Position numbers and translations under genes: made by a program. Positions 50,740 to 60,200 of a DNA stretch of 64,000 nt are shown here, piece after piece; position 1 is the stretch's first letter, and the number at the start of each line of letters is the position of its first letter. This stretch comes from Paraburkholderia youngii (lineage in GTDB: Bacteria; Pseudomonadota; Gammaproteobacteria; Burkholderiales; Burkholderiaceae), in the NCBI RefSeq assembly GCF_013366925.1, contig NZ_JAALDK010000001.1, positions 682,001 through 746,000 of the forward strand, given 5' to 3'. Below the pieces are notes generated by a model that worked only from the letters and a program-made list of their open reading frames with translations, was not told where the DNA came from and did not search any database.

Positions 50740-51447
50740 CGTAGGCGGGGTCGGACGGGGCCGTCACTATAAACCATTGGCGCAGACCGCCGGGCCGCGT
50801 GGCGGGCTTGCGCAACGCGCCGAGCGGGTCTTTTAATGCATCGCCGGACTGAGTCGGATTCTGAACCTGGATGCCGGCGGATTCAACGACGACGGCGCAC
50901 GAGCCTTGCCGCCAATCAGCGTCCGATTAATCGTCCGAATATTCAAACTTGAAACGCGAGTTTGAATGCGGTTTCAGCATTGCCGCTGGAATTGTTGATG
51001 TTAAAACTTTCGCTATTGCGAATTTGTTGTGATGAAATATCGAGGATTATTCGAAAGTGTTGGCGCGACTAATCGATGCGTTACGTGCGTTTCCGCACCA
51101 AGTTTATATTCGCAAGCGAAAACGGTTTATTGGCGAACGAGTTAGTCTTATTCGGACAGATGTCTTTCCTCTGCCGTTTTGTGGGGAATTTTCTTTGATC
51201 GGCCAGGAACATTGACTGGTGCGAGCCTCGGGGAATCCAGTTTGAATGACCTGGCGGGTTGCGTATCCCGGCTGCGGCGCATTTAGCCGGTCGCATTTCG
51301 ACATTTCCGATTCACGGATTGCGTAATCCGTACGCCGTGTAACATTGACCGCAAAATTATTGGATTGCGCTTGTAAATGCAGATTGTTAGATTTCGTTCT
51401 GGCGCATGGTGAACCGGTCCTTTGCCGATATGCGCCGAACCCCCGTT
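50740..51447. other. AT-richer gene desert
   Basis: About 700 bases contain only short overlapping frames without ribosome sites. GC content is visibly lower than in the flanking genes, particularly from 50,930 to 51,360. It could be eroded foreign DNA or a regulatory region; nothing firmer is supported. Confidence 0.5.
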
Positions 51448-51475
51448 AGCCCGGCTTCGTGCCGGGCTTTTTTTT
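51345..51475 (+). ncRNA. Candidate small RNA ending in an orphan terminator
   Basis: The strong terminator at 51448-51475 has no gene upstream on its strand. A TTGACC at 51345-51350 and AT-rich TTGTAAATG some 20 bases later could be a promoter, giving a transcript of roughly 90 bases. The coordinates include the promoter. This rests on structure alone. Confidence 0.3.
51448..51475 (+). terminator. Strong rho-independent terminator
   Basis: AGCCCGGC, loop TTCGT and GCCGGGCT form an 8-bp stem followed by a run of eight T. It has no protein gene directly upstream on the plus strand. Confidence 0.93.
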
Positions 51476-51735
51476 GAACGGATTTACGCGGGTGTTTAAC
51501 CACTGCGGCGATCTTCACCGCGAATTCACACACACGGCCGATGATGGACGATTATTTTTTGCGGCGCGAGGCTCATCACCGGGGTTGATCATCTTTGTCG
51601 GAGTATGGATGATCGCGCTCGCGTTGCTGCTGCGTTTCGCCGCTCGCATCGATTCGCGCTCGGGACGCCGGCGACGCCACTAAGCGGTGACGCTATCGCG
51701 CTGGGCGGCCGCGCGCACCGCACGGTGTGCCTCCT

Positions 51736-52062
51736 TTACTGCTTGCAGCGAATGACCATCGAACGGTTTTTCACATTCGCGCCGAAAATCCCGCCGATCG
51801 TGCCGCCGGACGTCGCGCCGTTGTCGACGTCTTTCGACACCACGTCGTACCCGTAGTTGCCGCAGGTTTCGCCCGCGCGCTTGTAGCACTCGGCCCAGCT
51901 CGTGCTCGCGTCGCTGCCGCTGCAGTTGATCGCGAAACCCGTGTCGCCGCTCGGCAGATAGGTCATCGTGGTCGTGGTCGAGCAGCCGCCGAGGCCGCCG
52001 AGCGTCAGGAGGCCGAGACTGATCGTTGCGGCCGTCGCGACGCGCGCCAATGGGCTTTTCAT
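51736..52062 (-). CDS. Hypothetical lipoprotein
   Basis: The 108-residue protein has a lipoprotein signal ('ISLGLLTLGGLGGC') and a mature part with four Cys ('INCSG', 'AECYKRAGETCGN', 'VIRCKQ') that may pair in the periplasm. A Gly-rich stretch 'GGTIGGIFGANV' lies near the C-terminus. The 'AECYKRAGETCG.YGYDV' segment is typical of small secreted lipoproteins in this family of bacteria. Function unknown. It stands upstream of the gene desert on the minus strand. Confidence 0.8.
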   Translation of the reverse strand: MKSPLARVATAATISLGLLTLGGLGGCSTTTTMTYLPSGDTGFAINCSGSDASTSWAECYKRAGETCGNYGYDVVSKDVDNGATSGGTIGGIFGANVKNRSMVIRCKQ

Positions 52063-52158
52063 TTCAGATTCCTTGCAAATAACGGAAGGGCGTGGCGCGC
52101 AGCCACGCCGCTTCGAATTGAGCGTTTATAGCACGGCGGGTTCCCGCGCCTGCCGCCG

Positions 52159-52887
52159 CTAGCGCGGCGGCAGTTCCTTGGACGGATCGATCGAGCGACC
52201 CTGGTAGCGCAGCTCGAAATGCAGCATCACGCGATCGGTATCGGTGTCACCCATTTCGGCGATTTTCTGGCCGCGCTTGACCGATTCGCCTTCCTTCACG
52301 AACAGCGCGCGGTTATGCGCGTAAGCGGTCAGGTAGTCGGCGTTGTGCTTGAGGATCAAAAGATTGCCGTAGCCGCGCAGACCGTTGCCCGCATAGACCA
52401 CGGTGCCGGGCGCCGCCGCGACGATCGGTGTGCCGGCCGCCGCGGAAATATCGATCCCCTTCGAGTTGCCGCCGTCGAAACGGCGGAATACGGTGCCGTC
52501 GGCCGGCCAGATCAGTGAAAGCGGCGCGGGCGCGGTGGCCGGCCCAGTGTCCGCCGGCGCGGGACGCGGCGCGGCCGACGCGCTCGCGCTGCCGCTGCTG
52601 CTGCCACCACCACCGCCGCCGCTACGGATTGCGCCGCTCGTCGACGCCGTTCCGCTCGGTGGCGCGACACGCAGCACCTGGCCGACCTCGATGTTGTCCG
52701 GATTGGTCAGGTTGTTCCAGCGCGCGATGTTCTGCACCGATTGCCGGTTGCCGCGCGCGATTTTCGACAGCGTGTCGCCCCGTTCGACCCGGTAGTAGCC
52801 CGGCGCCACTGGCGCCGACCCGCACGCGGCGAGCAGCGCGAACAACGCCGCGCAACCGAGTCGTTTGATTCTTGTCGTTTCCAGCAT
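52159..52887 (-). CDS. nlpD: NlpD-like lipoprotein: LysM plus degenerate M23 peptidase domain
   Basis: The start at 52887 gives 242 residues with lipobox 'LLAAC'. A LysM domain ('[16 protein letters not shown]', '[10 protein letters not shown]') is followed by a Gly/Ser/Ala/Pro linker and an M23 (LytM) domain. The metal-site His normally before 'GIDI' is replaced ('GNSKGIDI'), as in E. coli NlpD, which activates an amidase rather than cutting peptidoglycan. Role: cell-separation control at the outer membrane. A longer start at 52899 is possible. The usual partners (surE, pcm, rpoS) are not next to it, so it may be a paralogue. Confidence 0.85.
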   Translation of the reverse strand: MLETTRIKRLGCAALFALLAACGSAPVAPGYYRVERGDTLSKIARGNRQSVQNIARWNNLTNPDNIEVGQVLRVAPPSGTASTSGAIRSGGGGGGSSSGSASASAAPRPAPADTGPATAPAPLSLIWPADGTVFRRFDGGNSKGIDISAAAGTPIVAAAPGTVVYAGNGLRGYGNLLILKHNADYLTAYAHNRALFVKEGESVKRGQKIAEMGDTDTDRVMLHFELRYQGRSIDPSKELPPR

Positions 52888-53039
52888 TGGACCTCGCAAA
52901 GCGCTGCCGCGCGCCGATCCCGATCACGCGGCACAGACAGACAAAGCGTTCGATTCTAATGGTTTTGTGTTGCGCCCCCCGGCGAGGGGGCGAGGGGGCG
53001 GGCGGCCGCTTCGAGCGGCTCGCCGCCGCCGTCGGCGTA

Positions 53040-53948
53040 TCAGCTGGTCTTCTCGACGCTAATGCGCAGGGCCGCCGTCTCGGTTTGTCCCGGCTCGAGC
53101 CAGCGCAAACCGCGGCCGTTATGGATCGCATCCGGCAGCCCGAGCCACGGCTCCACGCAGTAGAAGTCCGACTGCGGCGTTTCAGTCCACGTCGTGACCG
53201 AGTACCAGGGCACCGAGCCAGGCCGCTGCAGATCGATCGTAATCACGCGATTGATGCCCGCCGCTTCGACCCGCACCGGTCGATCGGGCGTGCCGCTCAG
53301 GCAATGGAAGCGGTCGTAGATGCGGTCTTCGTCGAGCGTGTAGCTCGCTTCGCCAGGCTCGGCTGGGCTGATCGAGCCATCCCCGAGCTGGCGGCAGCGT
53401 TCAGTGCGCGGCAGCTCGATCGTCGTCTGCGCGCGCTGCGTGTGCGGCAGCGTGAAGTAGAAGTGATGGCCGGCGTAGTAAGGCAGGCGCGTGTGGCCGG
53501 TGTTGGCGGTGGTCAGCGTCACGTCGAGCGTGCGCGGATCGATCAGCTCGTAAGCGGCCTCGAAGCGAAAGCCGAACGGATAGACGGCGCGGGTCGCTTT
53601 GCTGTCGGTCAGAACCATGCGCAGGCCGGCGCCGTGCACGTCGGCGTGGGGCTCGAACGGCAGGTCGCGCGCGAAACCGTGCATCGGCATCTCGCGCACG
53701 GTGCCATGCGCGTCACGCCAATAGCCGATCTTGCCGTCGACGAAGTGACGGCCGAGAAACGGAAACAGCAGCGGATTGCCGCCGCGAATCCGCGCGGGGA
53801 CGCTCCAGTCGGCGTGCTCGGGCCAGTGGATCACCTCTTCGCCGTCGATCGTCCACGACAGCAGGCGGCCGCCGGCTTGCGGCGAAAAGCGGAGCACGGA
53901 GGCGTCCTGGGCGATCTCGAGAATGTCCTGTTCCGGGGAGAGGGGCAT
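53040..53948 (-). CDS. Aldose 1-epimerase family protein
   Basis: The start at 53948 gives 302 residues. The galactose-mutarotase fold is shown by 'GGRLLSWTIDGEEVIHW', 'NPLLFPFLGR', 'MPMHGFARDLPF' (substrate His), 'YYAGHHFYF' (second His) and 'FYCVEPWLG' (catalytic-type Glu). It interconverts alpha and beta anomers of sugars or sugar phosphates; the exact substrate is not clear. It is a single gene with no sugar operon around it. Confidence 0.88.
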   Translation of the reverse strand: MPLSPEQDILEIAQDASVLRFSPQAGGRLLSWTIDGEEVIHWPEHADWSVPARIRGGNPLLFPFLGRHFVDGKIGYWRDAHGTVREMPMHGFARDLPFEPHADVHGAGLRMVLTDSKATRAVYPFGFRFEAAYELIDPRTLDVTLTTANTGHTRLPYYAGHHFYFTLPHTQRAQTTIELPRTERCRQLGDGSISPAEPGEASYTLDEDRIYDRFHCLSGTPDRPVRVEAAGINRVITIDLQRPGSVPWYSVTTWTETPQSDFYCVEPWLGLPDAIHNGRGLRWLEPGQTETAALRISVEKTS

Positions 53949-54210
53949 GGTCAGTAGGTAGCCAGATAGAGGTTGAGGGTCGTGCAAAGCGGTCGGCCGC
54001 GTCGGCCGACGCGATCCGCATTGAAGCGGCGTTTTGCGCCACTCGCCGCGACTGCGTCACCCGTGGTGAAACCGCGATTTTGCGCTGCTTTGCGCTACGG
54101 GGAAACCCTTCCCGGGAAATTGCGGGTGTCGGAAAAGGGCGAATCCTATTGATAATCCGTCTGAGCGTCCGGTCCATCCGACTCCCGGGCGAATCGGCTC
54201 AGGAGGCATC

Positions 54211-54297
54211 ATGGATCTCGCAATGGCAATGGCCGTTTCTTTGTTCGGCATATTCACGGCTAGCACGTACTACTTCTTCCACTCGCTCAAGCGCTGA
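54211..54297 (+). CDS. 28-residue single-pass membrane protein
   Basis: A perfect AGGAGG lies four bases before the ATG of a 28-codon frame: 'MDLAMAMAVSLFGIFTAS', then 'TYYFFHSLKR'. It is one membrane helix with a basic C-terminus. The strong ribosome site and an upstream AT-rich TATTGATAAT support expression. Small proteins of this kind often assist larger membrane complexes, but no partner gene lies beside it. Confidence 0.62.
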   Translation: MDLAMAMAVSLFGIFTASTYYFFHSLKR

Positions 54298-54536
54298 TCC
54301 CGCTCCGTTCATTCCTCTGCGTTCGCAGTACGCGCGCGACGAATCCGCTGCTCGCTTCCTTGCCCTCGCGTAACAACCGTGTCGAGTTGTGACGCGGCGC
54401 GTCAATATCTATCCGAATGTAGCCTAACCGCTTGGCGCTGACTGTGCAGCCAGGCATAATCGGTGCGCCTTTTGACGCGCCGGCTTTCCTTTTGTGCGGC
54501 GCAGTTCCCCGACATTTTCCTTACAAGGACCGCCGC

Positions 54537-55367
54537 GTGAACCTGTCGTTTCTGATTTTTCTGAGCGTGCTGCAAGGCGTGACCGAACTGTTTCCGGTGA
54601 GCAGCCTTGGCCACACGCTGCTCGTGCCCGCCCTGTTCGACATGCACATCGACAAGCATGCGCCGCAGTTGCTGCCGTTCCTCGTCGCCCTGCATCTGGG
54701 CACCGCGTTCGCGCTGCTGTGGTACTTCCGCGCGCGCTGGTACGCGCTGGTGCGCGGTTTCTTCGCGTCGCTCGGTGGCCGCCGCAACGACGACGGTCAC
54801 ATGATGTGGGCGCTGATCATCGGTACGATTCCGGCGGGTCTCGTCGGTCTCGTGCTGGAAAAGCGCCTGGAGGCGATTTTTCACGATCTGCGAATCGTCG
54901 CGTTTGCGTTGATCGTAAACGGCGTGCTGCTGTGGTTCGGCGATCGCCTGCAACGCGCGCGCGCGCATCGGGCGCCGGAAAAGCTGACGTTCCGCCAGGC
55001 GTTCTTCGTCGGCCTCGCGCAGATCGGCGCGCTGATTCCGGGCTTCTCGCGCAGCGGCCTGACGATGATCGCCGGCAATGCGGCCGGCCTCACCACCGAG
55101 AAAGCCGCCGAGTTTTCGTTTTTGCTCGGCACGCCGATCATTTTCGCGGCTGGCGTACTCGAACTGCCAAAGCTGCTCCACGCGCCCAGTCAGCTCGCCG
55201 ACGCGGCGCTCGGCGGCGTGCTGACCGCGATCGCCGCGTACCTGAGCGTGCGTTTCCTGATGCGCTACTTCGAGGGCCGCGGGCGTCTCGCGTCGTTCGG
55301 TTTGTACTGCGCGATCGCGGGAATCGTGTTCCTCGGCTGGTTCATGCTGCATCCGCAGCCGGTCTGA
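54537..55367 (+). CDS. uppP: Undecaprenyl-diphosphatase UppP (BacA)
   Basis: The GTG at 54537, with AAGGA seven bases upstream, gives 276 residues, the usual length. The two active-site motifs are '[13 protein letters not shown]' near residue 20 and '[10 protein letters not shown]' near residue 165, in a protein of about eight membrane segments. It recycles the C55 lipid carrier for peptidoglycan synthesis and gives bacitracin resistance. The earlier in-frame start at 54432 adds non-family residues. Confidence 0.95.
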   Translation: MNLSFLIFLSVLQGVTELFPVSSLGHTLLVPALFDMHIDKHAPQLLPFLVALHLGTAFALLWYFRARWYALVRGFFASLGGRRNDDGHMMWALIIGTIPAGLVGLVLEKRLEAIFHDLRIVAFALIVNGVLLWFGDRLQRARAHRAPEKLTFRQAFFVGLAQIGALIPGFSRSGLTMIAGNAAGLTTEKAAEFSFLLGTPIIFAAGVLELPKLLHAPSQLADAALGGVLTAIAAYLSVRFLMRYFEGRGRLASFGLYCAIAGIVFLGWFMLHPQPV

Positions 55368-55486
55368 GGGCGGCGGGCGATCGGTTATAATCCCGGCCCG
55401 GTTGCTTGCAGGTCAGTTAAAATTTTAGTTTGCGCGAAATGGGGCGGCTCGCGGCGAGTGCCGGTTTCATGCGAATAGCGATCCAT

Positions 55487-55543
55487 ACGGCAGTAGCTCA
55501 GCTGGATAGAGCATCGGCCTTCTAAGCCGAGGGTCGGGGGTTC
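55487..55543 (+). pseudogene. Truncated host tRNA-Arg(TCT), cut in the T-arm
   Basis: The 5' 57 bases of a tRNA are present: acceptor strand ACGGCAG, D-arm, anticodon stem TCGGC/GCCGA with loop CTTCTAA (anticodon TCT), variable loop and the 5' T-stem GGGGG plus TTC. Then the sequence changes to TTATGGTGGG, with no 3' T-stem, no partner CTGCCGT and no CCA. The missing 3' part should be at the far end of the inserted element, outside the window. Confidence 0.88.
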
Positions 55544-55560
55544 TTATGGTGGGTTCTTTT
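55538..55560 (+). repeat. 13-base-period direct repeat at element left end
   Basis: GGGTTCTTA (55538-55546) and GGGTTCTTT (55551-55559) lie 13 bases apart. The first copy contains the tRNA/element junction. Such short repeats could be recombinase binding sites. Confidence 0.5.
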
Positions 55561-55595
55561 AGTTGCATCTTACTGACTTAGTTTTTTTCTGTTTC

Positions 55596-55672
55596 CCGCC
55601 CTTAGCTCAGACGGATAGAGCAACGGCCTTCTAAGCCGTAGGTCACACGTTCGAATCGTGTAGGGCGGGCCA
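55596..55672 (+). tRNA. Element-borne tRNA-Arg(TCT)
   Basis: A complete cloverleaf: acceptor CCGCCCT with AGGGCGG (7/7), D-arm 'TAGCTCAGACGGATAGAGCA', anticodon stem ACGGC/GCCGT with loop CTTCTAA (anticodon TCT), T-arm ACACG/CGTGT, discriminator G and encoded CCA. It differs from the truncated host gene in acceptor and T-arm, so it is not a simple target duplication. Confidence 0.95.
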
Positions 55673-55687
55673 ATCGCCTGCAAAACC

Positions 55688-55739
55688 AACGTTACCGTTG
55701 CGTCCAAATCCTTTGACGGCAAGCGCTGTTCCGTCAAAG
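55688..55739 (+). repeat. Two inverted repeats between tRNA-Arg and gmtY
   Basis: CAACG-TTAC-CGTTG (55688-55701) and CTTTGACGG with CCGTCAAAG (55711-55719 and 55731-55739, 11-base loop) are both perfect. They may be recombinase or repressor sites upstream of gmtY; the second has no T-run and is a poor terminator. Confidence 0.55.
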
Positions 55740-55818
55740 TCACTGCAAAGTTTGCCTCTTCCAGTTATTCGCTAGCGCTCCCTGTTACGGTGGGGCTAGT
55801 TGCGTATTTGGAGGCGAC

Positions 55819-57246
55819 ATGTTTACACATGTGACCCTTCTAGAGACCACGAAGGGAAGCGAGACGACTTGGCGTCTGTTGGGTCCGGATGGTCTTCCGC
55901 TAGTCGCGTTCGATACCTTCGCTGATTACTTGCTGCGCAAACGGCGGAAGCCGAACACGCGAAAGGCGTACTGTCGTCACATGGCTGAAGCCATCGATTA
56001 TTCCTTCGACGCTGCAGCCGTCCTTTTGTCAGGCCACACGCCGCCTCGACCATTATCCAAACTTGACCTTGAGGAAATCTTCGAGGCGTATGACGAATAC
56101 TTAGTGCTGGGGGAACATTCCGGTAACGCGTTGGCCAGACTCGTGAGTTCGGTGCGGCCATCTCCCATGAACAGTGCAGCAAGTTCGGCACTGAAACACG
56201 CGTCACTGCGCGGGTTTCTAAAGCTTTCCGAGAGGGCTCGGCGTCAAGCACTGGACATGTTGCAAGCGGGATTGAGCAGTGTGCAAATCGACGTGGCGCC
56301 GCTATTTACCGGCATAGGAACGAGAGTGCCAATCGATCCTGCCGAACGTCAGGCGATGAAGGCTACGTCGATGACTGCTGGCGTGCTAGCCGGGGGACCA
56401 AAAGCAAAAGAAAGCACCGTCCTTCCCTTGTCCCATTTCGCACGTGTCTATGACCACAAGCGAGCATTTCCCTATGACGACATTCCCAAACTGATTAGGT
56501 CGTTGCCGACATACCGCGACAGGGCGTACTACGGCTTTCTTGCCGCGAGTGGCTGCAGGGATCACGAGGGCTCGCAAATCCTTTTTGACGATGTGGATGT
56601 GAAGGCTGGAACTGTGAGCCTCGTCGACCCAGCGTCGCGGAAGAACCATGAGAGTTACCTCTACCTTTCTCCTCGGCAGCGAGAGCGCCTATGTTGGAAG
56701 GGGCGAACGACGCAAACGACTCTTTTGATTGAGCCTTTCGCATCGATGTTTTTCGAGGCGCTTGAGGGCTATATGAAACACGAATATGTTCCCCATGGAC
56801 TCCACAGATTTGTTTTTCAATATCTGGCGAAGGGATTCGAGGGACAACCTTTCTTTCTTAGCCTCGCAAGTTCACGACGCGAGACCTTTCACTCTGCAGT
56901 GCGTCGGGCCGCCATTGAAGCTGTCGTGTCAGGTCCTCACTCACTTCGCCATTCTTATGGCACATATCTCGTAAATTATTTTCCGCGGACGAATGGACAA
57001 TACGGATTGCCTTTGGCGATCGTGCAGCAGTTAATGGGACACGCGGACATAAAATCTACAAAAAAATACGCTCAGTTAGACGAAGATCTTCGGATTTTAG
57101 AGCTTGAACACGCCAACGCCATGGTTTTCAACGGCGAAAATCCGAAATCAATTCTGGAGCTAAAGTTGCAGGCGCTAAATGCCGAGGTTGAGCGGGTTAA
57201 GGCGGCTCTCCGGGAGCAGGCTGCACTGTTTGAACAGGCCGCATGA
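55819..57246 (+). CDS. gmtY: Tyrosine recombinase, GmtY-like
   Basis: This 475-residue protein has a full catalytic set: Arg247 ('ASGCRDHEG'), His374 and Arg377 ('PHSLRHSYG'), His408 ('MGHADIKSTKKY') and Tyr417. An N-terminal SAM-like domain ('TFADYLLRKRRKPNTRKAYCRHM' region) and a C-terminal coiled coil ('LKLQALNAEVERVKAALREQ') flank it. GGAGGC precedes the ATG. It is the first gene of the element operon and ends one base before gmtZ starts. It would catalyse integration and excision at tRNA-Arg. Confidence 0.9.
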   Translation: MFTHVTLLETTKGSETTWRLLGPDGLPLVAFDTFADYLLRKRRKPNTRKAYCRHMAEAIDYSFDAAAVLLSGHTPPRPLSKLDLEEIFEAYDEYLVLGEHSGNALARLVSSVRPSPMNSAASSALKHASLRGFLKLSERARRQALDMLQAGLSSVQIDVAPLFTGIGTRVPIDPAERQAMKATSMTAGVLAGGPKAKESTVLPLSHFARVYDHKRAFPYDDIPKLIRSLPTYRDRAYYGFLAASGCRDHEGSQILFDDVDVKAGTVSLVDPASRKNHESYLYLSPRQRERLCWKGRTTQTTLLIEPFASMFFEALEGYMKHEYVPHGLHRFVFQYLAKGFEGQPFFLSLASSRRETFHSAVRRAAIEAVVSGPHSLRHSYGTYLVNYFPRTNGQYGLPLAIVQQLMGHADIKSTKKYAQLDEDLRILELEHANAMVFNGENPKSILELKLQALNAEVERVKAALREQAALFEQAA

Positions 57247-57247
57247 C

Positions 57248-60200
57248 ATGATAAATATCACAGATGGAGAATTGGTTTTCAATCTCTCAGGACCAAAGCT
57301 TAATTTTGCCATCCGCGATGCTCTCCGTCGATCATCCAGGGCGATGCTGGATGCCTATAATTTGGGCGATGTAAATCTCAATGGGGTCACGACTAAAACT
57401 AATCTTCCTGCATGCTACTCCATGCTGGTCGAATTGTCGGCCTTAAAAGTTAAAAAATTTAAGTTTGATGAAACGTATGTACAAAATGCGTTTTCGCTTT
57501 ATATCACGGGAAAAGGAAAAGGAAAAACAACCGAAAAGCAATTCAACGACTTCACATTGTGCTCGGGGCGCGGAGTCTTGGCGTACAAATCAACCTATTT
57601 ACGCGTGTTCACAACAGGCGTGGGTGTCTTTTTGTTGTGTCTACATAGCAACAAAGCCATTACTCTTCCGACTTCTTTCAACTGGCCATTTCCCCGTCTA
57701 GTGAATGGAAAATCCGTAGAGGTTGGTATCTTGGTTTGTTCGCCTATGTTGCATTTTGTTCGGGAGCTGGCTCCTACTAGCAACAAACTGTCGCATCCTG
57801 CTTTCGAGCCAGTAGGCCGGGATTTGAAGAGGCGACGATATTTTCAGACATGCGCAACGAAGCTTTTGCTTGCTACGGGTTGGCATAACCCGTCGGACGG
57901 AAATCTTGCCGAACTCATCGAGATTAAACGGGCGGAATCAAAAGGAAGACTGCATGGGAGTCGTAAGCTCCCCATTAATCTTCTCGTCGATGTTTTGAAG
58001 AGAAGGTATGAAGAGCAATTCGCAATATCCGTGAACGATTGGGAGGTCCAGGTTGCCTCCCTTAGCGTATCTCTCGCTCGTGAGCGAGCCCATGGACAGG
58101 TAGCATACGAAGATGGCGATTCTCTTCGCGACGTCTTGAATGGTAGTCCGTCAATGGCGAAGCCTGCCGCTCTTCGCAACAGGGTGGAATCCATGGCTTC
58201 AACGCCTGGGTTGAAACGCGCTCTGGAAGCCTGGTTAGACTTGGAAGATGTGTATATCCGGAAAATTAAAAGAGAGTCTTATAAAGATATCCAATCGGCG
58301 ATGGGGTATTTAAATATCTATCTCTTCTTTTATTTGCCTCGCTGGTTTGCGAATAATCCCGGCAACAAGCTCGTGTTTCCGTCGACACCAAATCTACTGA
58401 TTGGGGGAGTATTTGTGTCGCGTCTCCTCGTTGCGTCGGAAAATTTGCCACTTACATTTGTCGAGGTGATGAACAAAATCGCCGAAAAGCGAAACTGGAA
58501 AGGAAATCCGTACTACGCGAAATTGAAGCAGGTGGAGTTATTTTTCTCATTCATTGAGAGAAATTCCGACGAACTGCCCGGGTGTGATGGCTTTAAACAG
58601 GCCCTTTCGAGTGATGACTATCCGGCCACGTCCAACTCCATCGGAACTGATAAGCAACCAATGCCTAGAAGGCTGTTCGGAACATTTATTGACTACATTG
58701 AGGCAATCCGATGTCATCTCTTGGTTATCCAGACGAGGATTTTGGATGGGACGTTGGATGCAGTTGTTTTCAATGATGATATTTCATCGAAAGGGCGAGT
58801 CCTTGACACGATAGAAACGTCGGACTCTGTGGGATTTGTTCCGATTCTTTTCGTGTTGGCGAGATCGGGGAAAGAATCTAAGACGATTCCACTTCGGCTT
58901 ATACCAAATTGCTTATCATTTGATTGGTTTGAGCTTAAAATCCATAAAAAAATAATGCTTCCGCAGCCGCATGGATTGAATAACGTGCTTGTCTCTCTTT
59001 ATACTGGGTTGAGAAACAATCATATTCAATGGTTGGATGCAAGAACATTTGATTGCCGTGTTGTGGAGGAAAAGCAGCAATTTGCCAAGCTGCATACCAA
59101 TACCGATAAAACAAAAACGAGCGCTTGGGAGCCCCATGTCAACTTTCGCGTGATTGAAATATTGCGCAGTCAAAAAGATTGGAGGAATCTTATTGGATGG
59201 CCTGGTTTCAGTGAGCTAATTTATTACAATAACAATGAAAGGACAAAGTGGCCAAAAATCCTGCCGCTTTTTTCCGCCACTCCTGACGGCAGGCCCCATT
59301 CGGACTCGCGATACGAGCGTACTTGGCGCGCTCTTTTGGGAGGTTTCCAATCAATCGTACCTGACCTCGGTGAGGCGTCCAATTTCCAATTATGTTCGCT
59401 GGAGCCGCCATACGTTGAGTTTCTCGACGCTGAAGCTGACTCGAAGAAGAAGAAATATGGTGCTGAATGCGACGGATCAGGCGTATGCGTTCTAGATATC
59501 AAAAGTAAGATAACACCGCATAGCGCCCGCGTCAGCGTTGTATCGCAGTTCATCACCTTTTTGCCGGCCGAGATGATCGGCACATACGTCACCGGTCAGA
59601 CGCCTGCTACGGTCCATCATTACGTGAAACTCGACCCAGAGTTTCTCGAGATTGAGCTTGTTCATCAAAGCATGGTGCTGCGCGAGAAAGCTTATCGGAA
59701 CGAACTCGAGGCTTTCGCTACCGCACCCCGTATCCCGGACAGATTCATAAGAGCTGACGACGTCAACTCCCACCTCGCCAGGAGCCTGCGTTCGAATCTC
59801 GACGAGACATTAGTTTCTTATGGCTGCGTCAGTATCGTTCTGAACGAGGGGAGTAATAGCGGCCTTGATGTTCTGCGTGAGACGCGCGCCGCGTATGCCG
59901 TCGAAAACAAGACGGAGATTTGCCCGTATGGGAATCACTGTCCGCCTGAGGTTGTAAAAATGTGGCGAGGGCCGCATCGATGCGGTTTGTGCCAGTACGC
60001 GGTGCGGTCTGTTGACCACCTGCCCGCATTGGGAGCGAAGATAAAGCAGTTTGACGAAATGCTATTTGCCTTGACCGAGAAGATTGTCGCCGCCATGAGT
60101 AGCGATAACCCTCAATATTCAGATGCAGAACTCGACCGGTTGGAAGAGGAGCGTTTGCGGATAGGAGAGGAACTCGCAGGCTGGAAAGTCAGCGAAGAAG

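Noticed and set aside
51081..51304. Overlapping short minus-strand frames in the AT-rich gap
   Set aside because: No ribosome sites, overlap one another, and lack protein-like features.
51459..51683. 74-codon frame with a C-terminal hydrophobic segment
   Set aside because: Its start lies within a strong terminator stem and there is no ribosome site. A shorter 32-codon version with one membrane helix cannot be excluded but is not supported.
53960..54200. GC-rich inverted repeat in the gap upstream of the 28-residue gene
   Set aside because: Short imperfect G/C repeats of this kind occur often by chance in this genome and no T-run follows.
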